Counted from the stretch's first letter, positions 32,324-45,927 are shown. The stretch is 64,000 nucleotides of DNA from Bryoerythrophyllum caledonicum (GCA_963971425.1 OZ020521.1:26738012-26802011); one strand, 5' to 3'. The notes: a model not told the origin generated them from the sequence alone. A program made the numbers and translations.

Positions 32324-32586
32324 CTCCGGGGAGTGGCAAGAATGACATGGAGCAACTTTGTACCTTTGGAATTTGCATTGGATGTTGCTTTGGAATCTAC
32401 ATGGCAATGACTTGGCACAATAATTGCCGTTGAAAACTACCAGGCACTAGTGCCTGGAAGTCCACAATGTAAGGAGGAAAAGAATATTTTTTGTGCCACT
32501 AGTGCCATGTTGGAGGAAGTTGTGAAACTTCCTCCCCCTCCTGTGTGGTAAGGCCCTGAAGCTAAATTGATCCGCCGGCAGCGTTA

Positions 32587-33035
32587 GAAGAGCTCCACCG
32601 CGGGCCCCCGTCCCGGCAGACCTGCCCGGTTTGGGGTCCCGGTGGCATGGCCCGCGGTACGGAAGATCTTTATTTTTTTAGAGGTTTAGTAAAGTGCAAC
32701 GGAATAATTGGGTTTTTTGGCGGCCTCCTCAAAAACCTCACCGGGCACGACCTCCAATGACTAGCTTCCACGTGGTGCTTTCACAATGGCTGCGGTAGTG
32801 GGCCATGGATTAGATCCCAATTCGGCCCAAAAAACTGTAGAAAATTGTAGTTGTTTACTTTTCCAACAATTCTTTGCAGAATCCTCGGCGAGGCATGGGA
32901 GGCTTTTACAGGGAATAAAAAATAATACAATTTTGCGTTGCAGGCGATGTGTCGACTACGTCACTTCGGGCCCAGCGTTTTCATTCTGTTGGCGGCCATA
33001 TTCCCCGGTTTCCAGGTTGCGCAGTGGAGATGCTC
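32587..33035. mobile_element. PIF/Harbinger-type MITE, GC-rich, with TTA duplication
   Basis: Begins GAAGAGCTCCACC and ends GTGGAGATGCTC, flanked on both sides by TTA (32584-32586, 33036-33038). The ends match the element at 14634-14887; the interior has GGGCCCCCGTCCCGG-type GC-rich sequence. Confidence 0.55.
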
Positions 33036-33169
33036 TTAACACGGACACAATGGCCACCACGGCAAACGCCGCTAAAGTTCGTTGTCCTTAACTACTACTC
33101 ACCTCATAAAAGCGCACTATTTAACAATACAATACTATTATTTAGCTCTATAGTACCTTGCCCAGCTGC

Positions 33170-33355
33170 CCCAGACTGAAGCTTTTGATGTTTAAAGTAC
33201 TAAAAAAATTCTTATAATTTTATATTAAAAAATTAAATCTTTGCAAAGATATTCCTTTTTCAGTAATCATATCACAATTTTTTCTTCAAAATTAGGTTTT
33301 TGAAAACGTACCCAAACTTGAATTGTACCCCATAGGTACAATTTATCATAAGGGG
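33170..33355. mobile_element. TTAA-family element, right-end fragment
   Basis: Ends with CCCAAACTTGAATTGTACCC...GGTACAATTTATCATAAGGGG followed by TTAA (33356-33359). The left end was not found. Confidence 0.5.
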
Positions 33356-33449
33356 TTAATGATAGTGTTTAAAGTGAAGAAGGTTTTTTTTTCTCTTGTG
33401 CGATGAAGATCAACACAATTTCATTCCTCATGGATTCAAATAATTTTAA

Positions 33450-34374
33450 CCCCTAAAGGACCACGACCACTTTCGCTCTAAAACCAGTCCAAAACTGCCA
33501 CTGCCAAAAAGAGACATGAAAATCACATTTCAAAGTGAATTTTGGATTTTCAACCGTAAGATCTGAAAATAGACTTCTATATAAACATGCTACAAAAATT
33601 TTGGTTGCAATCCACCGCACAGATTGATAGGTTTTAGTGTTTAAAGTCAAAACAATGGTTCATTTTCTTCTATGCGTCGAGTAGATCAGCAGACTTAGAC
33701 TTCACTTTGTATCAAATTTTTGCATTGTACAAGGTCTAAATATTTTACCATTGTCTTAAGCATGATGTTATTTCCCAACTCACCAATTTTTAGAGGTAAA
33801 AAAGGGGTGTAGCATATTCTAAACAAGTGTGCAAGGAGTGGAGGTTCAAAAATTGCCATTTCACGTTTTATTTTTTTGTGAACTACCTATGTATTTAAAT
33901 GATAATCCAAACGGTCAATAAGAATTTTTTAACCACATATTGTTGTTGTGAAAATAAAAAGTGAAAAATATGAAGATCTCTAGGTTTTACGTAGAAATGA
34001 TGAATTTTTTTCCACACGTTGCCCAACAATGTGTGAAAATGTTTGACTTGGAATAAAATGCCTTTTTACACTAACGACAAGATTTTTTTTGAAAATTTCC
34101 AAAGAAGGAAATATTCTTTATATATGTGAAAAATCTCAATGTCAATAGAAACTTTTGTCAAAAAAATTGGAGGTGCCCGGAGTCCCCATTTTTTACTATG
34201 AGTGGTACTAACGTTCAAACCACAAATCCAAAAAATAAAATAAAAATATCTTCACGAAGCTCTTATCAGAGGCTATCTTGTATAAAATTTTCAATTAGAA
34301 AGGATTTTTTTCGAATTGTAGGTACATGCCCAAAATCCAATTTGACCCCGGGGGACGTTTGGTCCTTTATGGGT
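33450..34374 (+). mobile_element. TTAA-flanked element, copy 1 (925 bp)
   Basis: Starts CCCCTAAAGGACCACGACC, ends GGACGTTTGGTCCTTTATGGG, with TTAA on each side (33446-33449, 34375-34378). The interior contains a conserved stretch (TTTGCATTGTACAAGGTC... TTTTTAGAGGTA...GGGGTGTAGCATATTC, 33718-33820) also found in other copies. No transposase. TTAA duplication and CCC-starting ends are piggyBac traits. Confidence 0.7.
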
Positions 34375-34831
34375 TTAATTCAAAGGTCAAATTATTATCA
34401 TTTACATTATGCAAGTTCCTTGCACATCAAACTTTGGAGGCATAGTGCGGTGTAATATTTTCAAAGAAATGCTCGCTACCAGTATGCATTTTTATTTGTG
34501 TAAACGAAATTTTGTATGGAATGAAAATCCAAACGGTCAGAACAATGTTTTAGATTATTCCTTGAAGTAGATAAAAGTTCTAAAAGATACCAAAATCTAC
34601 AAGTTTATAAAGATATTTAGTAAAATTTTTTTTGTATTATGTTTGCGTAGTTGTAACTTATTAGATGAAATTCACTTTCATCCACATGTGAACATTGTTA
34701 TAGTCAAAATAGAAGATTACCAACTTTTTAAAAATACTACTAGCAGTTGGCGCTTGCTTTGCAACGCATTTGTAAAACCATTTTAATGTAGTTTTTATAT
34801 TACAAAATATTTTTAAAAGAAAGGTAACACG

Positions 34832-34966
34832 ATTGATTGCACAATTGGCTGCAGCGTTTTTGTAGTTCACTGCACAGTTGACTGCGTGGTTGATTGCACC
34901 GTTTCTGTAGTTCACTGCATGGTTGACTGCACGATTGATCGCTGCGTGGTTTATTGCGCAGATTAT
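34832..34966. repeat. Minisatellite of GATTGCACNGTTGACTGC units
   Basis: Alternating GATTGCACAATTGGCTGC, GTTGACTGCGTGGTTGATTG and TTTNTGTAGTTCACTGCA blocks repeat over 135 bp with a higher-order unit of about 51 bp. The minus frame translates to a repetitive NHAVNRAVN peptide by chance. Confidence 0.65.
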
Positions 34967-35099
34967 GATTTTAGTAGTATGATTCAATTCCTTCATCAAG
35001 TTTTAATATATTTTGTTCAACGCATAAAGATACAATGCAAGTCACCTTTCTTGCAACTAAATGAGAAAACCAATAGCACAGTACATGCTAGCTAAGTAC

Positions 35100-36285
35100 A
35101 ATAATGTCGTGGTTGGTTTTTGAATCTAAAATTAAGAAACAAACATCTCTTGCTATCATTTAAACAAAAAGTAACCAAATGAGAAAGTGTTAAAATATAG
35201 TTAAATGCATGATCTCTATTTTTATAACAAAAAAACACCTCTATGCTCGTCCAGTGGAATCGAAACCATGTGACCCTGAGATAGAGTATCATGACACAGG
35301 GCACTAATCCCATGGAGGTGTTGGAGTTCATCTTGCAAAATGACGTGCAGAATGGTCGAAGATGGATGAGGCATCGCGCAAGGTTGTGGTGCTGGGATTC
35401 GGAAAGGTGGGCGTGATTCTTGAATAATGCTAAACCATTACAATTTGAATAACACTAAACCTTTACAATTAGTGTGAAAAATACAATGAAATACAATGAA
35501 GTGAATGAAAATTGGATTCAAGTATAGTTTTTTTATTGAATTTGTAGTAAGCACCAATAGTTTGTAGTGGCCAATATTCGACTAAAACATTTGTATATCA
35601 ATTTAAGCACATTCTAAGAAAATCAAATAAATTATATCTTATATTATTTATAGAAAAATATTAATATGTTTGATATACTAAATTTTGGATCTACAAAACA
35701 CATGTACAAGATTTTTTTCGTAAAATATAATAATAACTTAATAAATTCTTTATGGTGTTTTTTATAGAACTATTTTTAAAATTTTACTGGTATTATATAT
35801 CAACTTATGAAAAAATTCTTCATTTATTTTTCAAAAAAGAAATCAAACTAGATAATATAAACATTCCCAAAAAAAAGTGTACAACTCTACTAGCAATATA
35901 AATGATAAATCACTTATGTATTTTAATATGAAAGTATGTCTTTTATAAAATAAAACATTCAAGTAGATTAATTTTATATAAATCAATCAAATTATTATTT
36001 TATATAAATACTAGAATATAACATGTGTTAACAACTTGCTTCTATGTGTGCCATATTTTTTACTATCATCAAATTTACTACTAAAATATTTTGAACTCCA
36101 ATGAAATTACATAGGATTTATACTTTTTGATGCTTTCTGATGTTTGGATTTCTTAATCTTCACAAAATAATGTCCTCTCAAACGAACCAAAGATTAACCC
36201 TAAACCAAGGATGAATATTTTCAAATTTTAATGATATGTGTTATATCATATGATATATTTTTGATTTTCTGAACACTCAGTTGGT
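35100..36285. other. AT-rich intergenic DNA, no gene recognised
   Basis: Very AT-rich (poly-A/T runs, ATAT tracts) with short random open frames only. Confidence 0.5.
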
Positions 36286-36289
36286 TTAA

Positions 36290-37101
36290 CCCCTAAAGGA
36301 CCAACACATTTTCCCCTCAAAATCACTCCCATACTGCCATTTTCAGCGCATTCAACACGAAATGATACAAAATGTTTTTTATGAAAATTTAACCATAGAA
36401 ACTTGTACTAGACTTGTATGAGAGTGTGTGGTAAATTTTTTGGTAAGTTTGACCGCACGGATTGAAAGATATCAGCCTTTGAAGTGAGACATAATCTCTT
36501 TTTGAGGTCATACTAAACACCTTCAACAAACTTCGACCACCTTCTATGGCAACTTTTTGCACTACCGGCCGTGAATTTATTATGTTAACTTGAAAAGGAT
36601 CATGTTAGGCACATGTGCACCAAGTTTTAGAAGTAGAAGAGATGTAGAAGATCATAGATGTCCTAAAAACTTCTGCAATGCAACTATGTGATGAGAATCA
36701 ACAATACATTTTATATTTTGCATATATCATATCCTTCTCAAATTTTTGAAGTTCACAAATCCGTACAGTAGATGCAAAGATCTCAATTTCCTTTCCAAGA
36801 GGACATTTTCTTTCTTTTAAATGGAAAAATACTCGAATTTCTATTGAATTTAGAAGTTATTTAAGTTTAGTGACAGTATTTGTGATATGTCACACTAAAC
36901 TGCTGGACTATTTGTATATGTAGGTGAAAATAAACTATAACTTTTGAACTGTAAGTTGGAATTCTACAAAATTTGTGTCGACGCAAAGCTAATCAAAAGT
37001 TGTCCATTCAATAAAAAATATCAAAAAATAATGCCTAGAACGAATGTGGTACCTTACCCAAACTCAAAATGTCCCCCGAGGGGACTTTGGTCCTTTAGGG
37101 G
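36290..37101 (+). mobile_element. TTAA-flanked element, copy 2 (812 bp)
   Basis: Starts CCCCTAAAGGACCAACAC and ends GGACTTTGGTCCTTTAGGGG, with TTAA on both sides (36286-36289, 37102-37105). The terminal 17 bases are perfect inverted repeats. The internal TTTGACCGCACGGATTGAAA matches the site in copy 4 where the MULE inserted. Confidence 0.75.
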
Positions 37102-37604
37102 TTAATCATGTAATCTAATCTACAACATTTTTAGTATTTTGGATGGACCAAGTAATAAACTTCTTACTTCAGATAGGTGAAAGAATTCAAACTATTAAAA
37201 GATAAACAAGAATCGTAATAAAGACATATTGAGTATTTTTTTAGAAATACGGAGTAAAATAAACATTTTAATTCGAAATTTAGATTCTATTGAAAAAGTT
37301 GTGATGGAAGATACATGTGCAAAAAATCATTTTTTTATGTCCTTCAATAATAAGAAATCATTGCATCAGGATACATCCTAGTACACAAAAAATTTATCAC
37401 AAGAGTAGCGAAGTAAGCATTATCCTAGGCAATAGAAATTGTGCATATCTATGGCTTCAATAAGCATGGTATTTTGGCATAAGATGTGGATTTGATGCTA
37501 GCAATGCCTGTATAGTATACTCAGTAGGAAAAAAAAGGTATCTTCTATAGAACCTCCACTGAGTAGTAGAAGTTTTGCCTTACGGAGGAATCAAGTCTCA
37601 AGGA

Positions 37605-40028
37605 TTAAAGAGATGATGACACATAGCCTGCCAAGCCAGATACAAGAGCTTGTTTGAGATGGCCATTGGATGCTGCTATGCGCCGTGACATCAAGTCAAA
37701 GTCCTCCCCGGACCTGCACAATAACATCAAATTTTACATGAGATATAACAGTGTAAGGCTGGCGCAAAATATATGTATTTCACCTCAATATTTGTTTTTG
37801 TCCAATCAAAATTGAAATGCTCACGGATCAAAGACATTTCCACCCGCTTCTCGCACTATCAAGGCTCCTCCAGCAACATCCCTGGTTTTCCAAATCCAAA
37901 AAGTTAAAAGATTCTACATTCCATGAGAATAGTCCACACAAAGCTTAACATTTGGCTTACACTACCAAATAAAACCTTCAAATTAGGGACAACAGAAGCA
38001 CGGTGCTGTATTTTCTATAAAGGTATCTTTTGACATTTAGGGTTTAACCTTGCGAATGAAGGTAACAAAAGGATAACAACAGTGAACGAAAATGTGAAGT
38101 CAAGAAACCATCTGTAATTCAAGCTAGTGAGTAAGGATCGCTCACCAGGGCCCTCCAAATCCAAGCTCGTAGAATATGTCAAGCCTCCCACACGCAATGC
38201 CACACAAGTTCATTGCACATGAGCCACTCAAACGGACAGATCGCACCTGGAATAATAAGGACATTTATATAAAAACAACAAACAGAAAACAATACCGTTT
38301 GAGCGTACCTGCATTATCCAAAGACACCCAAATACACTAGAACCTCTTTGTTTTTGTTGGCTTGAGAGCCAAGGACTCCACAATCACATGTCTCATGATA
38401 TAATAGAGAACCGATTTTTAATTAAGCCATAATGTTTGTATCCCTTGTACACATCACAGTTCTGAGGATATGCTCTAGATCTGAGGTTCTGTGATATTAT
38501 TGAGGGTAATTAAAAAGAGTTTAGAGTGTATGCACAACTCACACCCAGCAGAACAAGGGAAATTAATCAGTATGTATTAAATCTATGAAAAGAGGGAAAA
38601 GAAGAGAATACTTGCATTGGCCTTTACAAAGCACTAGAAAATCTACAACACAAGTCATACCTGATAGAGAAGATTGTTGATAGTATTGGTGGTCCGGTCC
38701 ACGGTTTTCTTGTCTCGTGCGGTTCCAACCTCCGTGGCCAACATCGCATTTCCTATCTTGTCCTGGCTTGAAGCTGTAGCATAAATGGAGAGTTAGAAAG
38801 GGCTGATCATAAGTACTCTCTCTTGATTGAATGCAGGTGCAAATGAGTTATTAGAGCTGCAAAACACACACACCGTAAATGCGCTTCCCGTTCAAGTAGG
38901 CGCCCTTTCCTTGTATCGCCGTGAAGAGCTGCACGTCACAGACACAGAGATTAACTTGGCTCGATTTCTCCATTACAACACTTTGGTAAATGCATGGGAA
39001 AAGAAAGTTGAGGTGTAGAGACTATCAAATAAAGAGCCATCCCTATATTCGTTCCATTAGCGATGTGACTGGTTCGGAAAAAAATTCTACTCGTGACTAT
39101 CTAAAAATTCTACTCGTGACTATCACGTCCTTCTGCATCTACACATTATAGCATGTTCAGATTTACAAAAAACTTATAATGTTCAGCTTGCACTTCAGTT
39201 TGCATCTAGAGTTTTGCACAAAAGTGTCATTGTCATTTGTTAGCAAGATATAGGTACCTCATCCATGATAGGGTTGTAAACGACTCCCACGATGGGGACT
39301 TTGTTGACGACAAGTCCAATGGAAACGCACACGAAGGGGAACTTGTGCACAAAGTTTGTGGTTCCGTCCAAAGGGTCGACCACCCAAGTGGGTGCATCGG
39401 TCAAAAGTGGAGTTCCATTCTCTGCAGACGTCTCTTCTCCTATCAACTGCACATGGGAACAAGGAGCTCACGTCTCTAGTGGCCCTTCGGAAATAAAATT
39501 GAAACATTTGAAGTCAGTGGTGTGTACCTCGTGGGCAGGGAAGGATAACTTGAGCTGCTTGAAGATCAAATCCTCGCAAGCTTTGTCTGTCTCGGTCACC
39601 AAATCAACCTACATCCAGATCATTTGTTAGTAATAGAAAAATCACGCATGATTGGTAGGAGATTAAATGATACTCTCTGCTTACCATTCCCTTGTGCTCC
39701 ACGGTCTTCGCACTGTGGAAATTGTTCACAATGATCTGAAAGTCGCACAAACGCAGGTTTATTCCCCATTCAATTCGAAAACAGAGTCCAAACCATGTAA
39801 TCTTCGTCAGAAAAATAGCATTTATGTTACCTGGCCTGCTCTCTTGGCACAGTCGATTGCCACAGCTAAGCAGCAATCCACGTCCACTGCAATCCAACCG
39901 CATATTTTGCTCAAGGATCTGTAGAGAGGGTGCTACTCTCGCAGGCTCAATGATCATTGATTCAAAGGAAAATCAAACCAAGCGTAGAGGGTTGAGAGGT
40001 TTCGTTTACCACACTGCTGGACACCCAT
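37605..40028 (-). CDS. Inositol monophosphatase / L-galactose-1-phosphate phosphatase, ten coding exons
   Basis: Exons (minus order): 40028-40010, 39886-39831, 39735-39685, 39608-39528, 39446-39258, 38928-38874, 38773-38661, 38246-38146, 37881-37825, 37713-37605. All introns are GT-AG and the exons sum to 831 nt (276 residues plus stop), as expected for plant IMPs. Motifs: [10 protein letters not shown], metal-binding [15 protein letters not shown] (motif A), [16 protein letters not shown], and [15 protein letters not shown] (motif B). All catalytic metal ligands (Glu, Asp-Ile/Leu-Asp, Asp) are present. Family members hydrolyse myo-inositol phosphates and, in Arabidopsis VTC4, L-galactose-1-phosphate for ascorbate synthesis. 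The start is fixed by an in-frame TAG just upstream. Intact, probably functional. Confidence 0.93.
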
Positions 40029-40085
40029 GTCGCTCGTGATGGCCCAGAGCTCAGCTTTGGATCTGCGCTAATTCGTATTTCCCTG

Positions 40086-40670
40086 CCAGACTGCTGCAAG
40101 AGCAAAAAGCGATGCGCACCGATTCGATCAACCCAATCACTATTTGAAGCGATTCCGCAAAAGATTAGCACAACTACTGAAGAGGTGCTCGGTTTTTAAC
40201 CAAAGACAAGATAATAAGCCCACAAGCTCAACCTCAGCTTCAGCCACGAGAGAACTTGATCGATCCGATCCACGACCACATGAAAGGTGCAAATTCAACT
40301 ACGTGCTTCACTGACTACAAAGAAAGCTCACGTCTTTCCCTATGCTTGGCGAGTATTGAAGCTTCCAAGAGATCCTACTCACGTGAACCAGACAGACAGA
40401 AGAACCACAATGCGAACACAATTGAACCGGAACACAACAGCACCTGATCGAATAAGTACCGAGCTGCAATTAGCCTCCGATCAAATTCCCCTCCTAACTG
40501 CCACGAAGAAAAAAAGAGGACCAACACGTGATCAGCAAGTGCACTTTCCGAACAGCAATCACAATGTGAACTCATCTCCTCGGATACGAAATTGGTGGCA
40601 GCAACTGGACTTCATCATAAAAGGGAATAAAGACCCAAAAATAGAAACTCGAAGTAATAAAACGAGCACC
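40086..40670 (-). other. Predicted 5' UTR intron of the IMP gene
   Basis: Acceptor CAGTCTGGCAG/GGAAATACG lies about 60 bases upstream of the start codon, and a donor GATCTCAG/GTGCTCG lies at 40671. The leader exon (about 40671-40900) has CT-rich sequence. The first exon boundary and transcription start are not fixed. Confidence 0.5.
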
Positions 40671-41360
40671 TGAGATCCAAAATCTCCTCAACCACCGCAG
40701 AGTTTAGTTTCTCTCCACAGTGTGCAGCAGCCGATGGAGAGATTGAGACAGAGAGAGGAGTGATGACTGTGGTAGAAGTTGTAGTACTGCAGGTTAATTG
40801 AGGTAGAAAAGGAAAAGGGGCTGAGGGAGATGCAGGAATATGCGAGGGAATGATGCCGGGTTCCTGCGAATGATTCCGGTGCCCGTTTCCACACTTCACC
40901 ATGACGTCGGAAGGGGCCCAGGCCGGCGTCCGCTGTCAGGCCCTTGTATATTGGGATGCAGCTGCTGCATCTTGCGATGCAAATCGATCCAGAGCAGTGC
41001 AGTGGAGTGGAGCTGGTGGTGCAGGGGCATGTGTGGCTGCCCGGGATGGCAAATTCTCCGGCCCGGGCGGATTGCATGCCGTGAACTGCTGCTCAATCAG
41101 GGGGGTTCTCGGAATCGCACTCTCGCACTCTCGCTCTCATACGGTTTCTCTGCGCGCTCATTGGTGGCTTCCCATCTGCCATGTGGGCCTGCGTCACTGG
41201 CCCTGTTTCCAATCGCTGGAGCGTGGGAGGCCCGTGTATGGAATATTTGCTGTCAATGCTTTTAATCCAAATCCAATCATTGTTTTATCATCGCTTTCGG
41301 CCCCTGCATACCTACACTATCAATGAAAATTTGCACTGCAAGACATGATGTGTACGATTG

Positions 41361-41543
41361 TTCACCCCCAAAGTTCCTTGTTAATTTCACATCAAAAACA
41401 CCTCAACACTCTTGGTTCTAGTGCAATGACTGAGGAAGGAAACAAAAAGAACTTATTTCCATTTCTATCCATTCACATCCCAATTAAGATTTGTTGAGTA
41501 TCATACTCACAAAATCTCATAAACTTTGACCTAGCGGATTGAA
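41361..41543 (+). mobile_element. TTAA-family element, copy 4, left part (split by the MULE)
   Basis: Degenerate start TTCACCCCCAAAGTTCC, then sequence continuing to TTTGACCTAGCGGATTGAA. Together with 51456-52216 it aligns with copy 2 across the MULE insertion point. The left TTAA has mutated. Confidence 0.55.
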
Positions 41544-42283
41544 GGGCAGGGAGAATTGGCCCCCTCCCTCCTCCTCCCATGGATGGAAGTGAGGGATGAT
41601 GGCTGCGTTTTCTCATCTCAACCTTAACCCATGAGCCTCTAACCATGGTTAAGTCTGGTCAAACCCCCTAGTGGAGCATGTGAGGTAGGTGGACATGGTC
41701 TCCCTTGTCTTTTAGTGAAGCACTTAATATGGGGCGCCACTTTATTCATCCTCTCTACATGATGGACCTAATTTTAAATACAATCTTGGAATATGGACAC
41801 GTGTCATTCCTTGGAGAACTACCCTTTCTGTATTTGCAAGAAAAATGTAGTGGACATAATTTGAAATCTAAATAAGACCCTACCCCTTTATTTCCCACTT
41901 GCACATTTCAAATTGATAGTACCATCAAATATTCCGTAATTAGAAAATATTTTGCAAACCAATCAACAACGAGGATGGATTAGGGTTTAGAATACAAAGC
42001 CATATCCTTAGAAACACACTAGTTGTATTTTCATTTGGGAATTGCAATGTTGAGTGCAAAGTGACCATTCTATGAGGTATGTATTCTTCTCTTGGTTTAT
42101 TTTATTTTATTTTTATTTTTGATCTTATGTTTTACATATTCATTCAATTATTAATAAATTCTTGTGAATTCCATGTTGTTTTAAACATTCATTTTCATGT
42201 CATGTTCTTTAATGTAAGAGATGTTAGAAGCATTGCATTTATTGAATTTCAGTGATAATATTAAGAAGACAATCCCCATTCAT

Positions 42284-42780
42284 GATGGGTATTGTCGATG
42301 ATAGCTCCCTCTACATGTATGTGATGGGTATTTTTGGGCTATTCCTTCTCTCTTTTTAAACAGGGATAGTTCCTTGTCACAAAGGGATCATCGCAATGGT
42401 TATTGTCCATGATTATATAATTTTGTTTTAGTGATGGGTATTGTCGATGATAGCTCCCTCTACATGTATGTGATGGGTATTTTTGGGGTACCCCTTCTCT
42501 CTGCTCAAACAGGGATAGTTCCTTATCACGAAGGGATCATCGCGATGGTTATTGTCCATGATTATATAATTTTGTTTTAGTGATGGGTATTGTCGGCAAT
42601 AATCTTAAGCCAAATATATGATGGCTATTGCCAATGATAGCTTCCTCTAGATGTGTGCGATGGGTACCATTGGCCTCCTCATTCTCTCTTCTCAACCAAA
42701 GGATAGTTCCTTTGTCACAAAAGGATCATCGCGATGGTTATTTCCCACGATTATATAATTTTCTTTTAGCGATGGATATT
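42284..42780. repeat. Left subterminal tandem repeats of the MULE (149-bp period)
   Basis: Units start at 42284, 42433 and 42582 with GATGGGTATTGTCGATGATA, followed by CTCCCTCTACATG, TAGTTCCTTGTCAC, GGATCATCGC and TTATATAATTTT. Shorter (C)GATGG(G)TATTG motifs continue to 43050. Confidence 0.85.
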
Positions 42781-43376
42781 GCATGGTCGGGCCAATCTTT
42801 TCATTTTAGTCCAAGGTTTAGGTCTGCTCATACAAGACATATCATGATAGGTATTGCCCGTGATGTTTTAGTGTTCAGTTATGATGGATATTGTTTGCTT
42901 TGATCTTGTATCCTTCATGTGGCTAAAGATATTTCCCTCTCCCGTATATGACACCGTGATTGTTATTTCTCATGATCTTGTGTACAACCATACCGAGATG
43001 GTTATTGTAGACGATAGCTCACTTTCCTTACCTGTGATGGATATTATGAGTTAGAGTCATGTATACTCTCTAACCATACCCATTTGCACTAACCAAGGTT
43101 GTTCGTCGTTCCAAAAAGAATATAATAGACCATACAATTTATTCTTTTTTGAATTGTAATAATATAAATTCAAACATATTTGTGATTGAAGTCATTCCTT
43201 TCAACTATTGATAGATGTTATGTCTTTGAACAACATTGTTATGGATATTGCCACTAAATTCTTTGTTCAAACACTTGCATGATGCGTTTTTTGATAGTAA
43301 TGTTGTGCATTTCTTGAAGTTTAGACTAATACATCCAATTTGGTTGAATTTATTCTTCATATATATAGAGGACAGT

Positions 43377-45927
43377 ATGGGGAACAAAAAGAAGACGGTC
43401 TATGTCCAAACCCCTCCGATAGGGCCAATTCCTTTCCTAGCTATTGCTTGGAATGGTGGAGAGAGGCATGGGTTTGGATACACAACAACTGTATTGAAGG
43501 CATACATTCGTTACGACAGGGTAGGCGACTTCATTAATGGACAAACCATAGAGGATGGGACACCAGTGGATGGATTATTTATGACACCAAAAAGGGAGAA
43601 GAAAAGAAGAGGGTTCGGGTGGATTCGTTCATTATCCATGTTTATTATAATTGTGCATTTGGTCCAGACAACCATATGAATGATTCTCATCATCTACATT
43701 CCAAGAAGCGTGGATGCATTGCTAGGTTTTCTGTGAAACAATTGCGTTTATATCTAGATGTGGTAGAGTTGGCATACTATCATGTTGACTACACAAGGGA
43801 AGATGGGACACTGGCTCATGGAGTAGAAGACCCACACTCAATGGGAAGAAAAACTACATATCAACCAAGAATGTCAAAGAAGCTCAAGAAGTGGATCATC
43901 CATCGTCTGAGTGAAGGATTTACATCGAATCAAGTTTATGAAGAGCACAAGCGCAATTGGATTGAGAGTAAGAAGGCAAAAACCAAGAAACTACATGATG
44001 ATTTTGTAGAGCTTCGAGATATTGCGTATTATGAGAAAAAAATGAAGATGGGAGTGTGGTGTCGAGATCCAAATGACTTTGAGAGTATTAAGATGTGGGT
44101 AAAGGAAGAACCCAAAAACGTCTTCATGTGGCATAAGAAGGACGATGTCACGGACTTACCATTTATTTTGGATATCCAAACTCCTTGGCAGAAGGAAATG
44201 ATGCTCAAATTTGGTCACAATGGAGCCATAGCAATGGATGCTACTTTTGGTACAAACTTGCCTAAATATCCTTTGTTTTCTTTGTTTGTCTTTGATGATT
44301 GGAGGAATAGTATACTTGTGGCTTGGATCCTCACTAGCCGCCAAAAAGAAGAGGACCTTGTGATGTGGTTGGAACCTCTGAGGAGACACCTAGAGAAAGA
44401 CATGCCGGATTTCCTACCATCATGTTTTATAGTTGATGACGCTAACTATCAGTGGAAGGCATTGAAGCGAACTTGGCCTAAGGTTGAAGTCCCTATCTAC
44501 CTTTGTTGTTTCCATGTTCTAAAGAATTGGAAAAATCATATTTGGACCAAGGTACCCAACCTTGGTACGTTGAGAGCCCTTGTGTACAAAATATTGCATT
44601 CCTTTTTGTATACTTCTATAAACTTCAAGGAGTCCGAGAAGGATTTTTTGGTCAGGGTGCGAAAAATGAGTGAAGAAATGTTTCAATTCTTATACATTCC
44701 ACAGTTTGAGAACTATTTCAAGAAGTATTATGATCATCAAGGTAAGAAGATTACAATCTAATACTTTATTCCTCATTTATTTTTGTATTAGGATGAAATA
44801 CTACATGTGATTAATTGTTTAAGACTTATTATCTTTGTATATGCTTATCTCTTATGTCATACCTTGTAACCATTATGTTTTGTGGCAATAGCATTCATAC
44901 AACTTTAATTTTTTTATTTGCTTCAGAGATGTGCCTTGTAGGCCATCGGCGAAATCCGCATTCAAACCAAGACACTCAAGCTAGCATTGAATCATATCAT
45001 GGAGCTTTGAAGTGTTGGATGAAGATTGACAACCATCAACCCCTTGGAAGAAGAGTGGATTCACTTGCTTGGCGTCTGACTAGTCCTATTAATACACATT
45101 ACATGTATGTGGAGGATAGGAAACTCCACGGATTTGTGCTTAACAAATTTGTGGAGAAGGTTGTCGAAGAGGGTATTGCAGAAGCAAAAACAATTCCTAT
45201 CGAGCACATCCGTTCTCATCCTTATGAAGATCAAGGATGGCAAGTTCACTCTCAAAATATAGAAGATTGTTGGTATGATATTCCAGATCCTTATACGCAA
45301 TATGTTTTATGCTCTTGTGAGTGGGCAATTCGTGGGAATTTTTGTAAACACCAGCTCGCTTTGATCAAGTCGACGACAGACATATCTTGGATGATTATGT
45401 TGGAGTTTCTAGGCACCTACTATGGTTCTCTACGTGGGGGATTGGAAGCAATGTTTGAGCACGTTGTTCCACTTGACCCCTTTGAAGACTTTGATGTTGA
45501 TAGCGATGAAGAGCACAAAGATGTTAATGATGACAACTCTGACGACCATGGTGAAGGAATTTATATGAAGGATGAAAATGATACTCAAGGTAGTGAAGAA
45601 CTAGCTTCATCTTCAATAGATCCAACACATGCTCGAAATCATCAAATAATTTATGGATCTTTGGAAATTATTGACAAGCTAGTGTGAGAGGCTAAAGAAG
45701 AAGCCATTGGAGGAGGGTTGAAGTTAGTTTAACACATGCAAGTCATGCAAGCGAGGGTATTGACGGATGTAAGGCGCATCTGGGCTTTACAAAATACAAA
45801 TAATTTACATCCTCAAACTAGCTTTCAAGTAGTGGAGGACGGATTTGGCACGTCAATTGTGAGGACGCCGGATTTTCGAGAGAAGGTAATGAGTGCGATG
45901 GACAAGAGGAAACATAGTGCTCTATGA
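43377..45927 (+). pseudogene. MULE transposase (MuDR/FAR1-type) with SWIM zinc finger, one frameshift
   Basis: The ATG at 43377 (MGNKKKTVYVQ) opens the N-terminal domain. One frameshift near 43560 leads into the main frame. DDE residues: MDATFGTNLP (D1, 44237), CFIVDDANYQW (D2), and ASIESYHGALK (E, after the intron), with CCFHVLKNW between D2 and E. An intron lies at 44742-44926 (GTAAGA...TTCAG). A SWIM finger CSCEWAIRGNFCKH is near 45310-45357, followed by an acidic tail. Stops at 45685 (TGA) and about 45730 (TAA) interrupt a C-terminal extension that stays in frame to 45927. Apart from the frameshift the catalytic core is complete, so the copy is young. Confidence 0.85.

Noticed and set aside
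40615..41326. Several open frames upstream of the IMP gene on both strands
   Set aside because: They coincide with the GC-rich leader/promoter of the IMP gene, overlap one another and match no family.
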